The notes: generated from the sequence alone by a model not told the origin. DNA of 64,000 nucleotides from Bedellia somnulentella (GCA_963576735.1 OY755197.1:2864501-2928500); one strand, 5' to 3'. Positions 34,916 to 46,284 are shown, counted from the first letter of the stretch. Made by a program: numbers and translations.

Positions 34916-35130
34916 GTGAGTATATTATTGCTTAGATAACTTATTTCAACAGGGAACCTTTAAAATATCTAACAATACATTGACTCTCTCTCTCTCTCTT
35001 TTGTTGTGAAAGCTGGAACTCTGCCTTAATAAAAATGATTGGTCGCAAACGGCCCAATATATTACAGTTGCTGAATGCACTCAAAAAAGATGTTGAACAG
35101 AAGCTGCGACAGGAAAAGAAACATATATGA

Positions 35131-35226
35131 CATATACTCACGGCTATAAATCCCTTAACGGGGTAGCCAGAGCTTTGGAATGAGAAACTCCTAAGCCACT
35201 TTTGGAAGTTGAGTGGGGAAAAGAGA
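35131..35226 (-). repeat. SINE-1, 3' part only
   Basis: 'catatactcacggctataaa' to 'gaagttgagtggggaaaaga', then it breaks off. Confidence 0.75.
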
Positions 35227-35451
35227 AGGAAAAGAAAACGCGTGAAAAAAAAAATATATCAATATATATTCAAAAAACACAGCTGGCATTATTAAATTCA
35301 GAGATAACGGTTGGACAGTTTTTAGACATATTAAGATAAAAATTAAAAATATAATTTTGAGAAATACTGTGAACTAGACCTAATTGTTGAATTTTTTTAA
35401 TAATTATATAAAGTTTCGAATATGTCTGTCACAATTTTTCACAAAAGAGGC

Positions 35452-38133
35452 CTAATTCTTTCTTACATACATAATATTTTCATAAATATATTGACATGGC
35501 AGCGTCATTATATTTATTGTTTTAAACAATTCCCTCAGGGAATCTCGGGATCTCAAATTGTATATAGCTCTTATTGCTCTCTTTTGGAGAATAAATATGG
35601 AACCAACATCAGCTGCTCTGCCCCAGAGTAAAATACCGTAAGACATTACACTATGAAAATAGCTGTAATAAACTAATCGAGCTGTCTGTACATCTGTCAA
35701 ATGTCTTATTTTCCTAACGGCATATGCAGCACTACTTAGCCTGCCAGCTAGTGAGCTAATGTGGGGTCCCCATTGGAGCTTGGAGTCCAGAGTTATCCCT
35801 AAGAAAACTGTGTTATCCGAAAATACTAACTTTTCATTATTTAAAACTATTTCGTTATCAACGCACCTAACATTAGGTAATACAAATTTAATGCATTTGG
35901 TTTTTTTACCATTCAGTACAAGATTATTGGAAGCAAACCATGTTTGAATCTGTGAAACCGTGTTATTCACCTCGTCAATATTCTGATTATTTCTTTCAAC
36001 GTCAAATACTAAAGAAGTATCATCAGCAAATAACACTATCTCGGACATTTTCTCGACCATGAACGGCAAATCATTAATATAAACTAAAAATAAAAATGGG
36101 CCCAAAATAGAACCCTGCGGAACACCCATTTTTACATGAGTTCCAGGTGATATTGCATTATTGATTTGCACTTTCTGTATCCGATCCGAAAAGTAAGACT
36201 TTATTAATTTAAGTGCGTCACCTTGTATGCCATAATGTTCTAATTTAATAAAAAGGATTTCATGATCTGCACAATCAAATGCCTTCGTAAGATCGCAAAA
36301 CAAACCAATAGCATCATTTTTGCGTTCCCACGAATCAAAAATGTGTTTCATTAAGGCAACGCCTGCATCGGTGGTAGAGCGGCCCTTCGTAAAGCCAAAT
36401 TGTTTTGGATGAAACAATTTGTTTGAAGCGAAATGCAAAAGCATTTGATTGAACATTAGTTTTTCGAATATTTTACTTAAAACTGGCAGAATTGATATGG
36501 GTCTATAACCATCAGGACTAATTTTATCTCCTCCGGATTTAAGAAGTGGTACAATTTTACTATGCTTCATGAGATTTGGAAAGATTTTATTTCTTAAACA
36601 TTCATTAAATATATCTGCTAAATATGGAGCCAAAGTTACAATAAAATTATGGCAAACTTTCACTGACATACCCCAAATGTCTTCAGAACTTTTTAGTTTA
36701 AATGATTTAAAACATTTTTCGATATCTGTAGGGCTGACATCTTTAAAACAAAACAAAGTTTCGCACCTATCAACATTTTGTTGTAACAAGTGTTGAGCTT
36801 TTATGACCGATGTGTTTAAATATTCAGTTGTTTTTGATGGTATGTCAGTAAAATATTTTTCAAAAATACAAGCGATTTCCTCATTAGAGGTAGTCAGACC
36901 TTTATCAGATCGAACACAGAACTCCTGATCACATGGTTTACCTCGGCCTGTTTGGGTGTTGATAATATTCCACACTGTTTTAACTTTATTATCGGATGTT
37001 CGGATACGTCGGCTTAGGTATCTGGCTTTAGCCTCTTTACATACTTTATTAAATATTTTTGAGTATTTTTTTACATATTCACTCAATTCATTATTATTAC
37101 TATAAGCTTTTTGATCATATAAATCGAAGAGTTTTTCTCTTGATCTATAAATACTTGGTGTTGCCCACTCACAAAACTTAAATTTACTGGTAATAGTTAA
37201 ATTTTTTACATTGAAAATTTCATTAAACTCATTTATCAAAACATTATAAAAGATATCATAGCTAGTATCTGAGTTTTTATTAATTGTAAATGTAGGCAAC
37301 TTAGAGCTTATTATATTTATATATTTTTCTACTTTACTAGCAGTAATATGCCTTTTTTTAATAACAATTTTTGGTTCTGGTATCTCTAGAGAAAAGCTAA
37401 CAAAAAGGCCGCTGTGATCAGACTTTAGTTTATTTATAACACTTTTACTTGAAAAATCTGCATTAGTAAATACATTATCTAAGCATGTTTTGATTCTAGT
37501 CGGTTCCAAGAATAAATTTTCTAAATTGAACGATTGGAATAAACTCATCAACCGTGTTTTAAGATAACTGTCTTGTAGGAGATCCACATTGAAGTCTCCA
37601 CATATTATTATACGTTTTTTATTCCTGAAAACTTTGCTTAATACATCTTCCATTACATTTTCGAATTTATCATAATTTTGGTTATAAGGGGGTCGATACA
37701 CACATACTAAGAAATAGTTTTTTAACTCTATGCAGGATAATTCCACGACTTGCTCAACGCTTAACTTTACAATATCATTACGAATTTTTGATTTAATATT
37801 ATTTTTTAAAAATATAGCGGAGCCACCACAGGCTTTAGAATTGCGGCAGTAGTTGCTAGCTAAATAATAGTTTTCAAAACCAAATATGAGTTCGCAATTC
37901 TTAAGCCAGTGTTCAGTAACACATAAACAATCTATTTCATATTTTTCCAAAAACAGTTCTATTTCTAATTCTTTACAAGAAAACCCCTGAGTATTTTGAC
38001 ATACAAGTTTAAACTGGGAGACTCCTTGTAAAGTATTCTTTTTATTAATATTGCCAGAAGAACCTCCTTCCTTGTTTACAATATTGATGTTAGGTGACGA
38101 CTTAAGGACGACAGGAGGCTCTTCCATTGTCAC
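35452..38133 (-). CDS. LINE ORF2: endonuclease and reverse transcriptase (893 codons, 3' truncated)
   Basis: Long open frame of a CR1/Jockey-type non-LTR retrotransposon; the first proper ATG is 8 bases after the ORF1 stop. An APE-type endonuclease lies at about residues 40-255 (CVTEHWL, VYRPPY, GDFNVDLL, SDHSGLFVSF). A reverse transcriptase lies at about 520-800 (PISILPVLSKIFEKLM, FCDLTKAFDCADH, GVPQGSILGPFLFLVYINDL, and catalytic FADD). It would nick target DNA and copy its own RNA there. The frame stops at 35452, but matching coding sequence continues to about 35413 and then breaks off; the missing C-terminus resembles that preserved at 50581-50864. No stop interrupts the catalytic domains, so the copy is fairly young. 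Confidence 0.93.
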   Translation of the reverse strand: MTMEEPPVVLKSSPNINIVNKEGGSSGNINKKNTLQGVSQFKLVCQNTQGFSCKELEIELFLEKYEIDCLCVTEHWLKNCELIFGFENYYLASNYCRNSKACGGSAIFLKNNIKSKIRNDIVKLSVEQVVELSCIELKNYFLVCVYRPPYNQNYDKFENVMEDVLSKVFRNKKRIIICGDFNVDLLQDSYLKTRLMSLFQSFNLENLFLEPTRIKTCLDNVFTNADFSSKSVINKLKSDHSGLFVSFSLEIPEPKIVIKKRHITASKVEKYINIISSKLPTFTINKNSDTSYDIFYNVLINEFNEIFNVKNLTITSKFKFCEWATPSIYRSREKLFDLYDQKAYSNNNELSEYVKKYSKIFNKVCKEAKARYLSRRIRTSDNKVKTVWNIINTQTGRGKPCDQEFCVRSDKGLTTSNEEIACIFEKYFTDIPSKTTEYLNTSVIKAQHLLQQNVDRCETLFCFKDVSPTDIEKCFKSFKLKSSEDIWGMSVKVCHNFIVTLAPYLADIFNECLRNKIFPNLMKHSKIVPLLKSGGDKISPDGYRPISILPVLSKIFEKLMFNQMLLHFASNKLFHPKQFGFTKGRSTTDAGVALMKHIFDSWERKNDAIGLFCDLTKAFDCADHEILFIKLEHYGIQGDALKLIKSYFSDRIQKVQINNAISPGTHVKMGVPQGSILGPFLFLVYINDLPFMVEKMSEIVLFADDTSLVFDVERNNQNIDEVNNTVSQIQTWFASNNLVLNGKKTKCIKFVLPNVRCVDNEIVLNNEKLVFSDNTVFLGITLDSKLQWGPHISSLAGRLSSAAYAVRKIRHLTDVQTARLVYYSYFHSVMSYGILLWGRAADVGSIFILQKRAIRAIYNLRSRDSLRELFKTINIMTLPCQYIYENIMYVRKN

Positions 38134-38135
38134 TC

Positions 38136-38986
38136 TTAAAAGTTTAAATTATGGTTTCCACCATCGCATACTAGAAGTAAGTTTCCCCTTATATTAAATA
38201 TATGGGGGTCAGATATATTATATGCTAATAATTTAGCAATGTTCCGCTTTTGATTTAAGGGTATGTATACAGTACCCAGTCGAGAATTTGAATAAGGTAA
38301 AAACTTATTCAAATCCAAACAAAACAAATTGTCGCTTTGACAACATGTCACGTGACATATTAAATTATTCATAATATGAATATTGTCATTCTGCTTCATA
38401 TTAAGTAAGTATGGAAAGGTACAAAATATAAATTTACATTTATATATTTTTTGTATTTCCAAAAGTTTATTTATACTTTTATTTAATAAATACTTATTTA
38501 ATCCTATACTATTGCCGACCAGTACGACAATCGTTGTATATTCGTCATAAGTGCCTAATAATATTCGTTCTACTATATAATTAAAGTTTGCACCCGTATA
38601 GCTATGGTTAATGACCTGTTGATTAAGATACTTATTTAGTATTTCGCCAAAACCTACGGCCATGCCGTCCGAAAATACTAATGTTCTGTTTGCCGGCGGC
38701 GCCGGCGGCGTGCTAACAGTTGGTAATGTAATCCCATTACTTGGTTGGGGTGACTGAGATATAACGCTATTTGAGGAAATATGACTATTCAGAGTAACCG
38801 TCTCTTTGTGTATAAGACTGCCGATATGTTTGTATCTTAAATGCAGATCTTCCTGACTAACAATCAGCTCACTCAGTTTATCATTCAAACTATCTATTTG
38901 GTTTAGTAAATCAATTTTTCTGTAAGACTTGTTTATGAATTTTATACTATTTTTCATACTTATAAGACTTTTGTTTGTGTTGTATA
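38136..38986 (-). pseudogene. LINE ORF1, second part: SGNH/GDSL-like domain
   Basis: Continues in frame from the part at 39788-40278 once the inserted 38987-39787 element and one copy of its 4-bp duplication are removed (446 codons in all). It begins with further coiled coil (LLNQIDSLNDKLSELIVSQE), then a proline-rich hinge, then an SGNH-like fold: LVFSDGMAVGFGEIL, VVLVGNSIGLN. The Ser of the GDS block and the Asn of the G-N block are recognisable but not canonical. Esterase-type ORF1 proteins are known from CR1-like LINEs and are thought to help the RNP. Broken by the insertion, so non-functional as it stands. Confidence 0.8.
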
Positions 38987-39787
38987 TGTCGTAGGATGAT
39001 TTGATGTTTAGGTTTTTTGCAAAAAACCTAGGGATTTTGCAAAAATCCGGATAATTAGATAACGGTTGTAATATTTTCTAATCTTACTAGGTTTTTTGCA
39101 AAAAAACTAGTTGGTTTAGTAAGATTGTACTTCTTTAATGCTGATTGGCTGATTTCTGATTGCTCGCCTACACTTATTCTGATTGGTTCGTCATTGCGGT
39201 ATTGAGATATTACAGCTAGAGTTATAAAGGGTAAGAAATGACAATACTTATTTGATACTTGGAATCAAATCAATTTTTTTACTATTTTGTTGGAGTAAAA
39301 TTACAATCACGTTCGGACATATTATACACAAATCAAGTTACCCCAAACTAAGTAACACTTGTATTATGGGCCACTCGGCCACGGACGTCTTCAATATAGG
39401 TAGGAACAATAAATTAAGTTCGTTTTAAATTGTAGTATTGAGGTATTATATCTAGAGTTATAAAGGGAAATGACAATACTGTTTTTATACTTAGGAACTT
39501 TTTGTAACTAAAATCAAATTAAATGTAGGTAGGAACAATGAAGTAAGTACGTCTTAATTAACAACCAATCAGAGATGACGTGTTTATGGGGTACTGCAAT
39601 CGACCAATGAGTGTACAGTATTCATAAAAACTGACATTTCGTTTCGGAGTCATACTAAACCAACTAGTTTTTTTGCAAAAAACCTAGTAAGATTAGAAAC
39701 TATTATAACCGTTGTCTAATTATCCGGATTTTTGCAAAATCCCTAGGTTTTTTGCAAAAAACCTAAACATCAAATCATCCTACGACA
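38987..39787. mobile_element. 801-bp TIR element (TGTCG...CGACA) inserted in LINE ORF1; Ginger-like
   Basis: Flanked by TATA at 38983-38986 and 39788-39791. The terminal inverted repeats are about 135 bp (38987-39121 and 39653-39787), with runs of 'ggttttttgcaaaaaaccta' that are themselves palindromic. Removing the element and one TATA restores the ORF1 frame exactly, which fixes the ends. A 4-bp duplication plus TGTNR ends fits the Ginger superfamily better than most others. The 530-bp core has no transposase, but holds a duplicated block ('gagttataaaggg' at about 39221 and 39451). Confidence 0.85.
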
Positions 39788-40278
39788 TATATACGTTTTT
39801 TAACTAATTTATATTTTTTACACTGTTTACGACTGAAAGTTTTTGAATATTTAAAAGAGGTCATAGAAGATAATGATTCTGCCTCAAGTTCGGCACATAA
39901 AGAAACTGCGTGAGAGTCTTCGTGAATATTCTTTATTCTATGGAATTCCGCCAATTGAGCGTGTGCCTCTGCCAACTGCTCATTCAGAATATGAATTCGC
40001 TCTAAAGCTACTTCATGCTTTGCGCACTGATCCTCATGCTTTAATATTAATATCTGCTGGTTTTCTAATTCCACTTGAGAAATGTCGTAAGATTCACGAA
40101 GCAACACAATTTTTTCTAAAAGATTACTATTTTTCAACTTTAAATTACGAATAGCTAAAACGTTTTCGTCCCGTTCTTCTAAAAGCCTATTTTTTAATTT
40201 TTCTGCATCATTTAACTCTCTTTTTAATTTTTCATATTTTTGTTCGGCAGCCATTCTACGAGTTGTAATCGAGTCCAT
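39788..40278 (-). pseudogene. LINE ORF1, first part: coiled coil
   Basis: Starts MDSITTRRMAAEQKYEKLKR and runs about 163 residues of heptad-rich, Lys/Glu/Leu-rich sequence, a coiled coil for ORF1p oligomerisation, ending in a basic KKYKLVKKRIY stretch. There is no PHD finger in this ORF1, unlike those at 48729 and 59276. Interrupted after this point by the TGTCG element. Confidence 0.8.
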
Positions 40279-40669
40279 TTTACGAAACGAACAGTCTTAA
40301 TATTATATACTAGTTTAAAACGTTACTATAGCGAACGATAATCCTAATACTAAAATATTTCAATCCACACAAGCGCCTACTTACAACAAAGATATAAAGT
40401 TATTATTTATCGTTTGTTTTCTATTAACTACACAATATAATCATAAATGTAACACTCAAAATATGACACCGAGTGTTATCACTACCCTAATTTAGTTTTA
40501 CGTTTATGTTATGTTATGTGTTTTTTAATCGTCAACTTAACTAGGATATTAAGTTTCATTTCTTTGACTTATCTTTGTTTTGTTTATTATAAAAGAACTG
40601 TTTTATTAATAAAACTTTTTTTTGATATGAGAAGAGTTGTTTCTTTTATTTGATAGAAACGTACGTCAA
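40279..40669 (-). other. Probable 5' UTR of the 35-40 kb LINE
   Basis: Sequence upstream of the ORF1 start. No other gene is seen. The 5' end of the LINE is not delimited. Ends against the tRNA-bearing repeat. Confidence 0.4.
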
Positions 40670-40935
40670 AGGTTAATTGAAAAGGTAGACAAATGGCCTT
40701 CCGAATGTGTAAAAAATTCGGAGGTAGGGAACGCAAACACTACTTAAAAGTGTAAAAGAAACAAAGGATAGAAGAATTTCGCGCTGGCAGCCATTGACAC
40801 GGTAGCTCAATTGGCAGACCGACGGGGGCGTATACCCGAGGTCGTGGGTTCGATTTCCGCCTGTGTCGAAATTTTTCTTTCCTTTACTTAATCTTTATTT
40901 TTTAGTAACACATGAGGTTTTCATGAATAAAAAAA
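40670..40935 (+). repeat. tRNA-bearing repeat unit, fifth copy
   Basis: Same leader ('aaaggtagacaaatggcc', 'ttcggaggtagg..acgcaaac') and tail ('cacatgaggttttcatgaa') as the units at 2.4-3.8 kb, 37 kb away, so the family is dispersed and not only locally duplicated. Confidence 0.75.
40796..40867 (+). tRNA. tRNA-like sequence in a repeat, fifth copy
   Basis: 72 nt. It departs from the other copies in the D stem (GCTC with GACC), the anticodon arm (GACGGGGGCG) and the T stem (GTGGG), so its fold is damaged. The B box GGGTTCGATTTC is still visible. Confidence 0.4.
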
Positions 40936-41391
40936 TTCAAATTAAATCTAGGGCAGTCGAGCGCGAAGCAAACACTGCCGTACCATACTTTACTGGAACC
41001 ATTTCGCTGCATTTTCAGGCCCCTATTTTACCATGGGATAAGACTATAACGCAGAACATTCGCGTTTAATATTCTTTATACGTTTTTGGGTGCAAATACA
41101 CAGCCAGTCATATATCATAAACAATAGTAATAAAGAAATCTCAGTAAGGAACCTTTGGCTTGGCAAGACCTAGTCTAGACTTCATTACTTTTTAGGGATA
41201 AAGCAGCAGCTCCATCGCAACTTGGCTAGTTTTTTACATAATGTTTTTGGTGGGATATATTTTACATGCACAAATATATAAACAGATCAAGTTAGCCTCA
41301 AAGTAAATAAAATTTAATGACTTGTGGCGTGGATACTTACTCAACGATATATTTTATAAATGCATATATAACAACACCCAAGACTAAGAAT
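40936..41391. other. Non-coding, no feature recognised
   Basis: No exon, RNA or clear repeat. A short plus-strand frame spanning the tRNA-bearing repeat and this stretch is not supported by motifs. Confidence 0.3.
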
Positions 41392-41540
41392 TGATCAGCG
41401 GGATTCGTACCCGTGATCTCCGGTCTCAGAAACTAGTCACCTATCTACTAGTAGTATATATTATTTTCAAGCTCTTTAGAGACCTAAAATAGGCAGGCGT
41501 CCGAAGCGTGAAGAATAAAAGAGCATGTAAAAGAGGTTTT
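41392..41540. repeat. tRNA-derived SINE fragment (minus) and LINE fragment (plus)
   Basis: 41392-41460 reversed reads 'agtagataggtgactagt' and 'cacgggtacgaatcccgctg', related to 22775-22850. 41490-41540 reads 'aggcaggcgtccgaagcgtg' and 'aagaataaaagagcatgta', a 50-bp piece of the LINE fragment at 25780-25830. Confidence 0.55.
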
Positions 41541-41756
41541 CAACGAGAACTTTGTTTTTTAAAACAAGAAACTTATGTACCTAGATTCTTTATGTAAAGA
41601 TAATTCATGTAAGATAAAAAGTTTGGCAGTAATGAATAAAAAAAAATGTCTTACAGACGTCGATTCATTCATCAATTTTAAATCAAATTATTAAAAAATA
41701 GCGCTTCTATTTTGTTAATCACAATACGGATATTGAATTTAAAGACTGTAATTGAT

Positions 41757-41887
41757 ACGATTGGCTCAGCATATACTCTGTGCTTACTATAACCCCACAA
41801 AAACATTCCAGTTGTGTGAATCTGGCTTGCCACTTAACCGCTGAATTTCGTTAAACTATAGGACAGTCTATACGGATCCAATCGAAT
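41757..41887 (-). repeat. Short repeat with CGATTGGCTC ends
   Basis: Reverse-oriented relative of 31437-31568. It lies about 45 bp before copy 2 of the 2.6-kb segment, while the other copy lies about 185 bp after copy 1. Confidence 0.6.
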
Positions 41888-41933
41888 CGATAACATGTGT
41901 GGCAGTAATATTAGAGCGCACACTACAGCGGAC

Positions 41934-44489
41934 TCAATATGTCGCAATCAATTACTTGTTTTGAAATACTACATAAGGGAGGAATCATATCTCTTAATGT
42001 TTTATACCTTAAATTATAATTATATTTTGAAATCATAATAAATAGAAATTTTAATCAGTATGTTTTTTAAATTTTTTAAATTGGTGGATGACATAAAAAA
42101 ACAGATTAGTACTAGTCCTTAGCTTCATATTGTAATGTGTTTATTTACACTTTTAATGATTTTAAATTATTTTTTGGATGACAATTGTAAATTTTATTTT
42201 AAAACCTTATTTTATTAACGTACAAATTATAGATATAATATTTTTAATTAAATAAAAACATTTACACGCACAATATGTTTGGTAAATTAATAGTTTTAAT
42301 AATAATTAGCCATTTTTTCGCAAAGTTTTATAAAGTGAGAGGTTAGAGAAAAAAAAATTGCCTCTTAGATACAGTAGACCCAAAACGTCAAATCATTTAC
42401 AATGATATGCTTTATGAAGAATAATGGACCTCTTTCATGCTTCTTACTAGTTTTTGTAAAGGGGTACAATGCCTGTGAAGTTTTTTTATGGTCCTAGTGA
42501 AAAAAAATATCATGTCGTTTTTTCGGTCTAATTCAGACATCCGATTTATAAAAATGATTATAATTTGATTTAAAAATCCTTTCCATTCCTCTCTTAATCT
42601 TACCATCAATATTAAAAACAATTGTAATGTGACACCTAACTACGACATTTCTACAAAATATGTTTAAATCAAACAAATTTTTGTTGTATTATTTTGTGCC
42701 ATGTTTACGGCAAATAATGGTCTTGACTTTTCTGCACCCATTGTATTTTTTATAACTTGGTAATTTCTTGTATATTGATACTTTATAAGTTATGTCGTGC
42801 AGCCCTATGACTCAAAAGGTTAAAAAATAAAATAAGTTAAATGATAACAATACGAAATTATTACAAAGAGATTCCAAATTGTGGTCCATCTGGTATTGAA
42901 ATATATCATCAAAATTTACAACATGTTAAAAACGCCAGCGTATTTACATTAGCTTATGTTAAATGTCAATCAATTTTGGCAGATATGCCATGGAAAATGG
43001 TCGCTATCCCAAATATGTAAAGTTGAAAATAAGATAAATTTTTGCCCTGTAATGGGTTAAGAGAAATTGTGATTAATCTCATTAGTATTTCCAGTACGTA
43101 GTATAGGAGAGCGACCTCAAACGTTCAAACGTTGTTATACGTATAGAAATAGCTTTCTGAATCAGTTGAGATACAATGTTATTTTTTGCGTGATTTGCCG
43201 TGGACGAAGTTTACTATAATAAAACTTACGTTTTGCGAAATAATTATCTTCAATTACTATTATTTTGTGCTCTTCGGAATACTTTAGAACATATAGAACA
43301 CGCTTAATATAGCATTGTATCTAAAACATAACCTTAGATAAAATACAACCAGCGTATGTTATTCATCTGTAAGTAAAGAAAGAGATGATAATATCCGTTA
43401 AGAGATAGCAAGAAATTAATAATTCTTTGTTAAGCGACTATTAAAGTGGCTTTCATAAATAGGAGGGCCCTCATTATCTCAACCCCCTTAGTTATGACCT
43501 TTTATTCACCTGACGTATTATTTTACCCAATCTCATTCGCAGGTATTATGTAAATAAAATTTTCATTGAAATTTAGTTCTTAGTTGTGTTTTACCTAAGA
43601 CGACTATATGTAATTATCATATACCTGGCATTTTATTAATGTAATCGTATCATAATCATTTTTATTCATAATCACAGAGGTTCAAAGAACCTATTGACAT
43701 AATTGTAATGCGTCGACTCAAAAGTACAGTTTTACATATAAGGTATAAGGAATTGTAAAACATCGAACGATTTTTTTGTAAAAATAATCCGTATTAAAAA
43801 CTTTGTAATTACCAATATTCTCATTGCATATCCCATCAAATGGTCACAAAGGCTTCCAGCTTAATAATGCATCTCATACTAATAGTTTATGAAATTGGGC
43901 ATTTTTGCTTGGTATGCCTAAATTTGTATTTATAAGATTAACAATTTTGAAACCCTTTATAAGGTGAATGGTTAAATATTGAATTTCATCTTCTTTCCAA
44001 TAAGAATAAGGTCGACATTACGGATAACACCTATTTTCTTTTTGCCGCAATGGGGTTCAGCAAATTTGGGCATATTTGGCAAAATAGTAGAATGGCAAAT
44101 TCAGCGCCATTTTGCGTGAATGAGTTTTTACTCACGGAGATCGTGTTGTGTCATAAGTTTGTATTGTAATTTTAAAAAGTCATTTAGATAATATTTTTGT
44201 AAGTTATATGTAACTGTTTAGTTATTAATAAACATTTGTAAGATATTACATAAACTCTTTTATTTAGCACACATAGTGCATCGAGTGGTATTTTGAACGT
44301 GACACGGTATGTAGCTATTGGGAACCGTCATAATTAAGACTGATTGTTGACCTACCTTTACTAACAATTATTTTTCGAAAATTAAATCTGAGTCACTTTC
44401 GAAATGAGGGGAGCAAGGAAGTTAAAATAAGGGGTCATGGGTTGCCTATTAAATATGGTGTAAAAGTTAATAAAAGAGCTTTTAATATA
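41934..44489. repeat. 2.6-kb segment, copy 2
   Basis: Same orientation as 28668-31251 and near-identical by eye, differing by scattered substitutions and small indels. It ends directly at the 3' tail of the RNase H LINE. No coding frame of note. Confidence 0.93.
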
Positions 44490-44540
44490 TAACATAACTT
44501 AAAACATAACCTAAACGTTCACGCCGTTTATCCCCGCAAA

Positions 44541-45131
44541 CACGCTCACTCGCAAATCGAACTGTCCCTTATCCTTATTTTAGCAAGGTGAACCGGAGTA
44601 CACGAATGACCCAAACGAAGTCTACGAATAGTGGATGCTACCCATTTGTCAGCAGATTTACATTTGAAAAACCAAGGTCTAGGCGGAATGTCGTCACCCT
44701 GGATATCACCGTAATATTTACCTTTTAAAGATTTTTACTCGAGCCAAAGCAATTTCCAAGATTCAAACATTCGAGGCCTGGCTAACGAGCATGAATCATG
44801 ACTAAAGATTATTGAGTAATCAATACAGCCGGAACTAATGGCTAACTTGGCATAATTATCAGCCAACTCATTTCCAGAAATGCCACAGTGACTGGGAATC
44901 CAGCCAATGATAATGTCATTTTTTTTCGAATGACAAGTGAAGAGATGGAATTTGATTTCTAATATAATGAGGAATTTATTCTTACTTCTAAATGGATTGG
45001 ATGTTATGGCTTGTAAACTGCTCAGGCAATCAGACAGAATTAACGCTTTTTGTATGTTGTAAGATATACAGAACTTAATAGCTTCTAAAATAGCAACAGA
45101 TTCAACGGTAAAGACGGATGATTCGGCTGGT
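44541..45131 (-). pseudogene. LINE RNase H domain, C-terminal part
   Basis: Reads ESSVFTVESVAILEAIKFC, ALILSDCLSSLQAI, then IIIGWIPSHCGISGNELAD, with the Glu, Asp and His-Asn-Asp blocks of RNase H, and further downstream a WF..KSADKWVASTIRRLRLGH tail. Frameshifts are present near 44735. It continues from 45479-46273 across the fold-back insertion. Confidence 0.8.
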
Positions 45132-45144
45132 CATTTTTGAGATA

Positions 45145-45465
45145 TAATTGAAACAACTATTGATTTTCGTATATTTTAATCGCGTGTTATTACATTATTT
45201 TTAATAGCCCGACGTTTCGAAAACTTTTCAGTTATCATGGTCACGGGAAGACTGAGGTGTTATTTGTCATTATACAGTACTATAAAATTATTAATACTAA
45301 CTACCTTCACAAAATTTTAAGTTACATTTGCGTTTAATATTTGCTATGTACAAAAAGAGCTAATGTTATCTGGAGTCTTGCTAGTGTTGTTTAAGCGATT
45401 AAAATATCCGAAAATCAATAGTTGTTTCAATTATAATGTGCAATCGTGAAAATCTTAGAAAATAC
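45145..45465. mobile_element. 321-bp fold-back element with 13-bp target duplication
   Basis: Flanked by 'catttttgagata' at 45132-45144 and 45466-45478. It contains inverted arms of about 40 bp ('attgaaacaactattgattt' and its complement near 45410-45437), and the 'agcccgacgtttcg' / 'atcatggtcacgggaagac' motif. A 13-bp duplication is long for a cut-and-paste MITE and suggests retroposition. A fragment of one arm recurs at 63190-63225. Confidence 0.75.
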
Positions 45466-45478
45466 CATTTTTGAGATA

Positions 45479-46273
45479 GTATGATTTTGTATTTGGGAAT
45501 CCATGCAGCTGCACCAACAAGACTATTGTCGAGTATAGAAGCGTCAGTGTAAATTTCAAGTCTATCCGACATTGTTTCTGAGATGCAAGACCTCAGGGAC
45601 TTGTTAGGGTCGGGAAGATCTTTATGAATACCGAGGTTAAATAAAATATTAGGCTGGAAAATAAGGGCTTCGTAGGGGATTAGGAACAAAGGATTAGTAG
45701 AATATTGGGAAATAGGATATTGAAAATTTTGAAGAAAGTTATAACTTCTTAGAAGTTGGAATTCTCTGTCAGAAGTATTTAATGAATTGAGAATCCGGAG
45801 TTTATCCATAAGGAGGTGAGACGAAGATTGAGCAACTTTGAATAGGAATCGGTCGCAAAGGTATTGTCTTCTGATTGATAAAGGACACTCTGCACATTCA
45901 ACTTGCATGGCATTAATTGGGGACGACTTCATTGCACCCATTATAATACGGAGGCATTTAGATTGCAGTTTGTTAATTTTTTCTAAAGCTAACTTACTGC
46001 AAGGGCATAGTAAGAATAGATCATAGTCAAAATGGCTGCGAACAATAGCGTTATAGAGCAATTTTTGGGTGAAGGGATGAGAACCCCACCACACACCAGA
46101 TAAACACCGCATAACGTTAATGCTCTTTTCGCATTTTTCAACTATATAATTAATATGCGCATTTCCTGATAGCCTAGAGTCTAAAATGACCCCTAAAAAT
46201 TTTACTTTATCAACAGTTGGAATTATTACATCATTTATTTTAATACAAATGGAGGGAACGTTATACTTGAGAG
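45479..46273 (-). pseudogene. LINE ORF2: RT thumb region and start of RNase H
   Basis: Reads VDKVKFLGVILDSRLSGNAH, LQSKCLRIIMGAMKSSPINA, QVECAECPLSIRRQYLCDRF, and finally EIYTDASILDNSLVGAAAW, the first acidic block of RNase H. Open throughout. Confidence 0.88.
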
Positions 46274-46284
46274 TAAAAATTATT

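Noticed and set aside
39873..40154. 93-codon plus-strand frame
   Set aside because: Antisense of the coiled coil in the split LINE ORF1.
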